Assembly (NCBI GenBank): GCA_947074265.1
Contig: CAMTPD010000004.1
Span: 1-16,093 of the forward strand
From: an uncultured Porphyromonadaceae bacterium
GTDB taxonomy: Bacteria; Bacteroidota; Bacteroidia; Bacteroidales; CAMTPD01
Reading direction: 5' to 3'
DNA: 16,093 nucleotides
In this document: piece after piece, positions 13,688-16,093 of the stretch
How the letters are laid out: each line of letters starts with the position of its first letter
How positions within the stretch are numbered: the first letter of the stretch is position 1
Notes under the pieces: model-generated
The model's input: only the letters and a program-made list of their open reading frames with translations
What the model was told of the DNA's origin: nothing
Databases searched by the model: none
Position numbers and translations under genes: made by a program

Positions 13688-14056
13688 ATGCAGGTATTTA
13701 TTACGGTGGCTCTGCTTATCGTGTCAAACATATTCATGACGTTTGCATGGTACGGGCACTTGAAACTGAAAGAGTTCAGTTGGTTTGGTTCACTTCCTCT
13801 TATCGGAGTGATTGCTCTTAGTTGGGGGATTGCGTTGTTCGAATATTGTTTTCAGGTGCCGGCCAATAGGATTGGCTTTCGTGAAAACGGCGGACCGTTT
13901 ACATTGATTCAGCTAAAGGTATTGCAGGAGGTGATTACGCTGATCGTTTTCGTGATCTTCAGTACGGTGGCTTTCAAGACCGAAAGCTTTAAGTGGAATC
14001 ACGCACTGGCGTTTTGCTTTTTAGTTGCCGCCGTATACTTGGTGTTTAAGAAATAA
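13688..14056 (+). CDS. DUF486 (COG3169) DMT-like small membrane protein
   Basis: The 122-residue protein has four membrane segments at about 2-20, 34-52, 77-97 and 101-120. The DUF486 signature is clear: FMTFAWYGHLKLKEFSW (17-33), then FEYCFQVPANRIGFRENGG and PFTLIQLKVLQEVITL. The family is related by size and topology to small drug/metabolite transporters but has no proven substrate. It sits 19 bp after ttcA on the same strand with no promoter between. The shared transcript says nothing clear about function. A terminator follows about 65 bp after the stop. Confidence 0.88.
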   Translation: MQVFITVALLIVSNIFMTFAWYGHLKLKEFSWFGSLPLIGVIALSWGIALFEYCFQVPANRIGFRENGGPFTLIQLKVLQEVITLIVFVIFSTVAFKTESFKWNHALAFCFLVAAVYLVFKK

Positions 14057-14120
14057 CGAAGCACACACGGTGGCTTGCATTCGAATGGGATGCTGCCGCG
14101 TGGTCGTGGTTTTTGAAAAT

Positions 14121-14160
14121 AAAGAAAGCGAATTCTTTTCGGGGAGTTCGCTTTCTTTGT
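14121..14160. terminator. Two-way terminator between the DUF486 and EamA genes
   Basis: A perfect 12-bp stem (14121-14132 AAAGAAAGCGAA with 14147-14158 TTCGCTTTCTTT) has a 14-nt loop. T-rich sequence sits at the stem end in both directions: TTTCTTT on the plus strand and TTTCTTTATTTT on the minus strand. It lies between two converging genes. Confidence 0.8.
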
Positions 14161-14191
14161 ATCTATATATGGAGATATTTTCTTGGGTTTC

Positions 14192-14226
14192 GCCTTGATG
14201 GCGATTGTGCGCAAGGCTGTTTTTTA
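14192..14226 (+). terminator. Possible second plus-strand terminator
   Basis: GCCTTG (14192-14197) pairs with CAAGGC (14212-14217) across a 14-nt loop, followed by TGTTTTTTA. The tract overlaps the stop codon of the converging EamA gene. The stem is short, so this is a weaker call. Confidence 0.4.
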
Positions 14227-15132
14227 TCCGCCGTAACGGGTGCCGATGTAAAGGAAGATCATTCCGATGAGTACCAGTAGCAGGTCGAATGCTTTGCTTT
14301 TGAGGTTCTTTTCTTTGAAGAAGATTGCTCCGGCGGCAAAGGTTACCAGCACGTTGCTGCGTCGTACCATGGAAATGATGGAGATCATAGAGCCCGGTAG
14401 CGAGAGCGCATAGAAGTAAACAAAGTCGGCCATTACCAGAAATATAGAAATGAAAATGATGTTCCATCGCCAGGTAAAAGGTGTTGTCTTTTTGCGCGTT
14501 GGATACCATAAGACGAGCAATACGAACGTCATCAAGATGCATTGGTAGAAGTTGTACCACGTTTGCACGGTCATGGGATCGAGGCTGCGCATCAAGTGCT
14601 TATCGTATAGTCCGCTCATGGAGCCGGTTATGGCCGAAAGTATCATGAACAGAATCCATTTGTTCTTTTTAAAGTCGATTCCTTCCCGTTTGCCCGAAAG
14701 GGATAGCAGGTAAATCGAAGTGATGGCCAGCGTTACGCCAATCCATTGATAGGTGTTGAGCCGCTCTCCAAAGATGAGCAATGCGCCCATTAACGTCATT
14801 ACCGGTTGTGTTGCCTTGATGGGGCCTGTTATGGTGAGGGGCAAATGCTTGGTGGCAAAGTAGGCAAAGTGCCATGACGAGAGCACGATGATTGCTTTGA
14901 TGAAGATGAGAAAATGGGTGTGCAGCGATGCTTTGGGCACGAAAAAGAGGGTGTTCTCGAGCAGCTCGGGCTTCGCGTATGATAGGATCACAAACGGAAG
15001 AAAGATGATGCTACTGATGAGTGTATTGAAAAAGAGTACAGGGATTACTGCGTTTTTATTTAACGACATCTTCTTGTTGGTGTCGTAGCATCCAAGCAAA
15101 AAGGCCGAAAGAAAGGCTAGTCCTAACCACAT
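14224..15132 (-). CDS. EamA family (DMT superfamily) transporter
   Basis: The 302-residue polytopic protein has about ten hydrophobic segments arranged as two five-helix halves, the EamA layout. The first half has GLAFLSAFLLGCYDTNKK, then AVIPVLFFNTLISSIIFLP, and ITGPIKATQPVMTLMGALLIFGERL, the typical P-x-F/L-x-GE before helix 5. The second half runs from KNKWILFMILSAITGSMSGLY to a matching end with SMVRRSNVLVTFAAGAIFFKE. DMT transporters usually export or take up small metabolites; the substrate cannot be told. It is downstream of truA on the same strand, but a terminator at 15162-15197 lies between. It may depend on read-through or an unseen promoter. Confidence 0.88.
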   Translation of the reverse strand: MWLGLAFLSAFLLGCYDTNKKMSLNKNAVIPVLFFNTLISSIIFLPFVILSYAKPELLENTLFFVPKASLHTHFLIFIKAIIVLSSWHFAYFATKHLPLTITGPIKATQPVMTLMGALLIFGERLNTYQWIGVTLAITSIYLLSLSGKREGIDFKKNKWILFMILSAITGSMSGLYDKHLMRSLDPMTVQTWYNFYQCILMTFVLLVLWYPTRKKTTPFTWRWNIIFISIFLVMADFVYFYALSLPGSMISIISMVRRSNVLVTFAAGAIFFKEKNLKSKAFDLLLVLIGMIFLYIGTRYGG

Positions 15133-15161
15133 AGTTGTTGAAGGGTTTCGAGTGTATGGAT

Positions 15162-15197
15162 AAAAAAGAGATTGCCGCTGCTAGGCATGGCAATCTC
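15162..15197 (-). terminator. Intrinsic terminator downstream of truA
   Basis: A perfect 9-bp stem (15168-15176 GAGATTGCC with 15189-15197 GGCAATCTC) has a 12-nt loop. On the minus strand it is followed by six T (A run 15162-15167). It begins 12 bp after the TruA stop and 30 bp before the EamA start. Confidence 0.88.
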
Positions 15198-15208
15198 GTA
15201 TGGGTTGA

Positions 15209-15973
15209 TTATTTGTTTTCGATAAAGATCTCTTGCGGATATTCTACATCGACCAAATACAGTGCATGGCCGGGAGCTGAAGTTCCTGCTTTGCCTCGGT
15301 CTTTTGATTCAATGATTTTACAGAATTCTTCTGCCGTGATCTTGCCGCGTCCTACCATGAGAAGCGTACCTACGATGGCGCGTACCATGTTGCGAAGAAA
15401 GCGGTTTGCCTTGATGTTAAACACCCAAATGTCGCCTTCTTGTACCCATTCGGCACGCATGATGGTGCAGTTGTTTGTCTTTACGTCGGTATGTAGCTTC
15501 GAAAAGCTGGTAAAGTCTTCGTAGTCGAACAAGTGTTTTGCTGCTTCATTCATTGCATGATAATCGAGCGGAGTTCCGTGGCGATAAACAAAGTCGAAGT
15601 TAAACGGATCTTTTTTCTCCGTAATGTAGTATTTATAGGCGCGTGCGGTTGCATCGAAACGAGCATGTGCATCGGGTTTTACCGGTACGATGTCGTAGAT
15701 GGCAATCTCTTTAGGAAGCATAATGTTCAACTTGCGGCATAAGTTGGTCGTATCTAGCGGAGTCTCGCCGGTATAGTCGAAGTGTGCAATCATCTTTTGT
15801 GCATGTACGCCCGAGTCGGTACGTCCTGCTCCGACAATAGGTGTGGGTGTGCGCATGAGTTTGCCTAGTGCGTCTTCGATGCACTCTTGTACCGATGGGT
15901 CGTGGGGTTGTATTTGCCAACCGCAAAACTTAGAACCGTTGTATGCTAGGTAGATGAAATAGCGTTGCGTCAT
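15209..15973 (-). CDS. truA: tRNA pseudouridine(38-40) synthase TruA
   Basis: TruA converts uridines 38-40 of the tRNA anticodon stem to pseudouridine. The 254-residue length is typical. The catalytic motif is complete: [14 protein letters not shown] (47-60) with nucleophile D53. Other family blocks are [16 protein letters not shown] at the N-terminus, the [14 protein letters not shown] strand, and [21 protein letters not shown] in the C-terminal half, where RNMVR carries conserved basic contacts. A second tRNA-modification gene (ttcA) is close by but on the other strand. Only 73 bp of genomic sequence remain upstream before the adapter, with no -7 motif in them, so the promoter or an upstream operon partner is probably cut off. 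Confidence 0.96.
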   Translation of the reverse strand: MTQRYFIYLAYNGSKFCGWQIQPHDPSVQECIEDALGKLMRTPTPIVGAGRTDSGVHAQKMIAHFDYTGETPLDTTNLCRKLNIMLPKEIAIYDIVPVKPDAHARFDATARAYKYYITEKKDPFNFDFVYRHGTPLDYHAMNEAAKHLFDYEDFTSFSKLHTDVKTNNCTIMRAEWVQEGDIWVFNIKANRFLRNMVRAIVGTLLMVGRGKITAEEFCKIIESKDRGKAGTSAPGHALYLVDVEYPQEIFIENK

Positions 15974-16046
15974 TTTGTATATATGTCTTCAGATCGTTGT
16001 TATGAATGTGTGCCTATATGGTCGTTGTGCCAACGAGTAGGCTTGC

Positions 16047-16093
16047 AGATCGGAAGAGCACACGTCTGAACTCCAGTCACTCCGGAGAATCTC
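16047..16093 (+). other. Residual Illumina TruSeq adapter and i7 index
   Basis: Positions 16047-16080 are an exact match to the 34-base TruSeq read-2 adapter (starting AGATCGGAAGAGCACACGTC). They are followed by the 8-base index TCCGGAGA (16081-16088) and ATCTC (16089-16093), the start of the P7 complement. This is library-construction sequence, not genome. Confidence 0.98.

Noticed and set aside
14021..14560. 179-residue minus-strand frame at the DUF486/EamA junction
   Set aside because: It overlaps the C-terminal half of the EamA gene in another frame and runs through a terminator; the translation resembles no protein.
12916..15973. A linked tRNA-modification operon of ttcA and truA
   Set aside because: The two genes are on opposite strands, separated by a membrane protein, a transporter and terminators, so they are not co-transcribed.

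Overview
The window looks like a contig from a member of the Bacteroidota, most likely the order Bacteroidales. The protein set fits: a Bacteroidales-type FtsB/DivIC homologue, a 66-residue conserved membrane protein beside an OmpH/Skp-like protein, a ~580-residue phosphohexomutase, an NfeD–FloA pair, a TPR/PD40 protein and a DUF486 membrane protein. Several intergenic regions carry the Bacteroidetes promoter -7 motif TAnnTTTG, and Shine-Dalgarno sequences are largely absent. Genus cannot be fixed from sequence alone. There is no tRNA, rRNA, CRISPR array, integrase or transposase in view.

Both ends are sequencing-library artefact. Bases 16047-16093 are an exact Illumina TruSeq read-2 adapter plus an 8-base index. 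Bases 1-81 are the reverse complement of the same adapter, index and P7 sequence with many errors. Genomic sequence is therefore about 82-16046.

Layout. 82-198: C-terminal end of an unrecognised gene. 250-907: DivIC/FtsB-like division protein and a four-helix membrane protein, ended by a two-way terminator shared with the converging unit. 999-1855 (minus): small membrane protein and OmpH/Skp-like protein. 2016-3479: PepD dipeptidase. 3653-6428: secreted endonuclease/exonuclease/phosphatase-family protein and secreted M23 peptidase. 6569-8317: phosphoglucomutase/phosphomannomutase with the clearest promoter in the window. 8417-10885 (minus): NfeD, FloA, terminator, then a uridine-phosphorylase-type enzyme. 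10886-11376: a long intergenic region with a 100-bp element of nested palindromes and repeats. 11377-12810 (minus): TPR/PD40 envelope protein, divergent from 12916-14056: TtcA and a DUF486 protein. 14224-15973 (minus): TruA, a terminator, then an EamA-type transporter.

The genes are mostly housekeeping: cell division and envelope (DivIC, OmpH-like, M23, TPR/PD40), membrane organisation (NfeD/FloA), peptide, sugar and nucleoside metabolism (PepD, phosphohexomutase, nucleoside phosphorylase) and tRNA modification (TtcA, TruA). Most transcription units end in readable intrinsic terminators. I found no convincing new multi-gene system. The most unusual genomic signal is the 100-bp structured element at 11136-11235, where two 45-bp-spaced hairpins keep an identical loop and differ by a compensatory base-pair swap.
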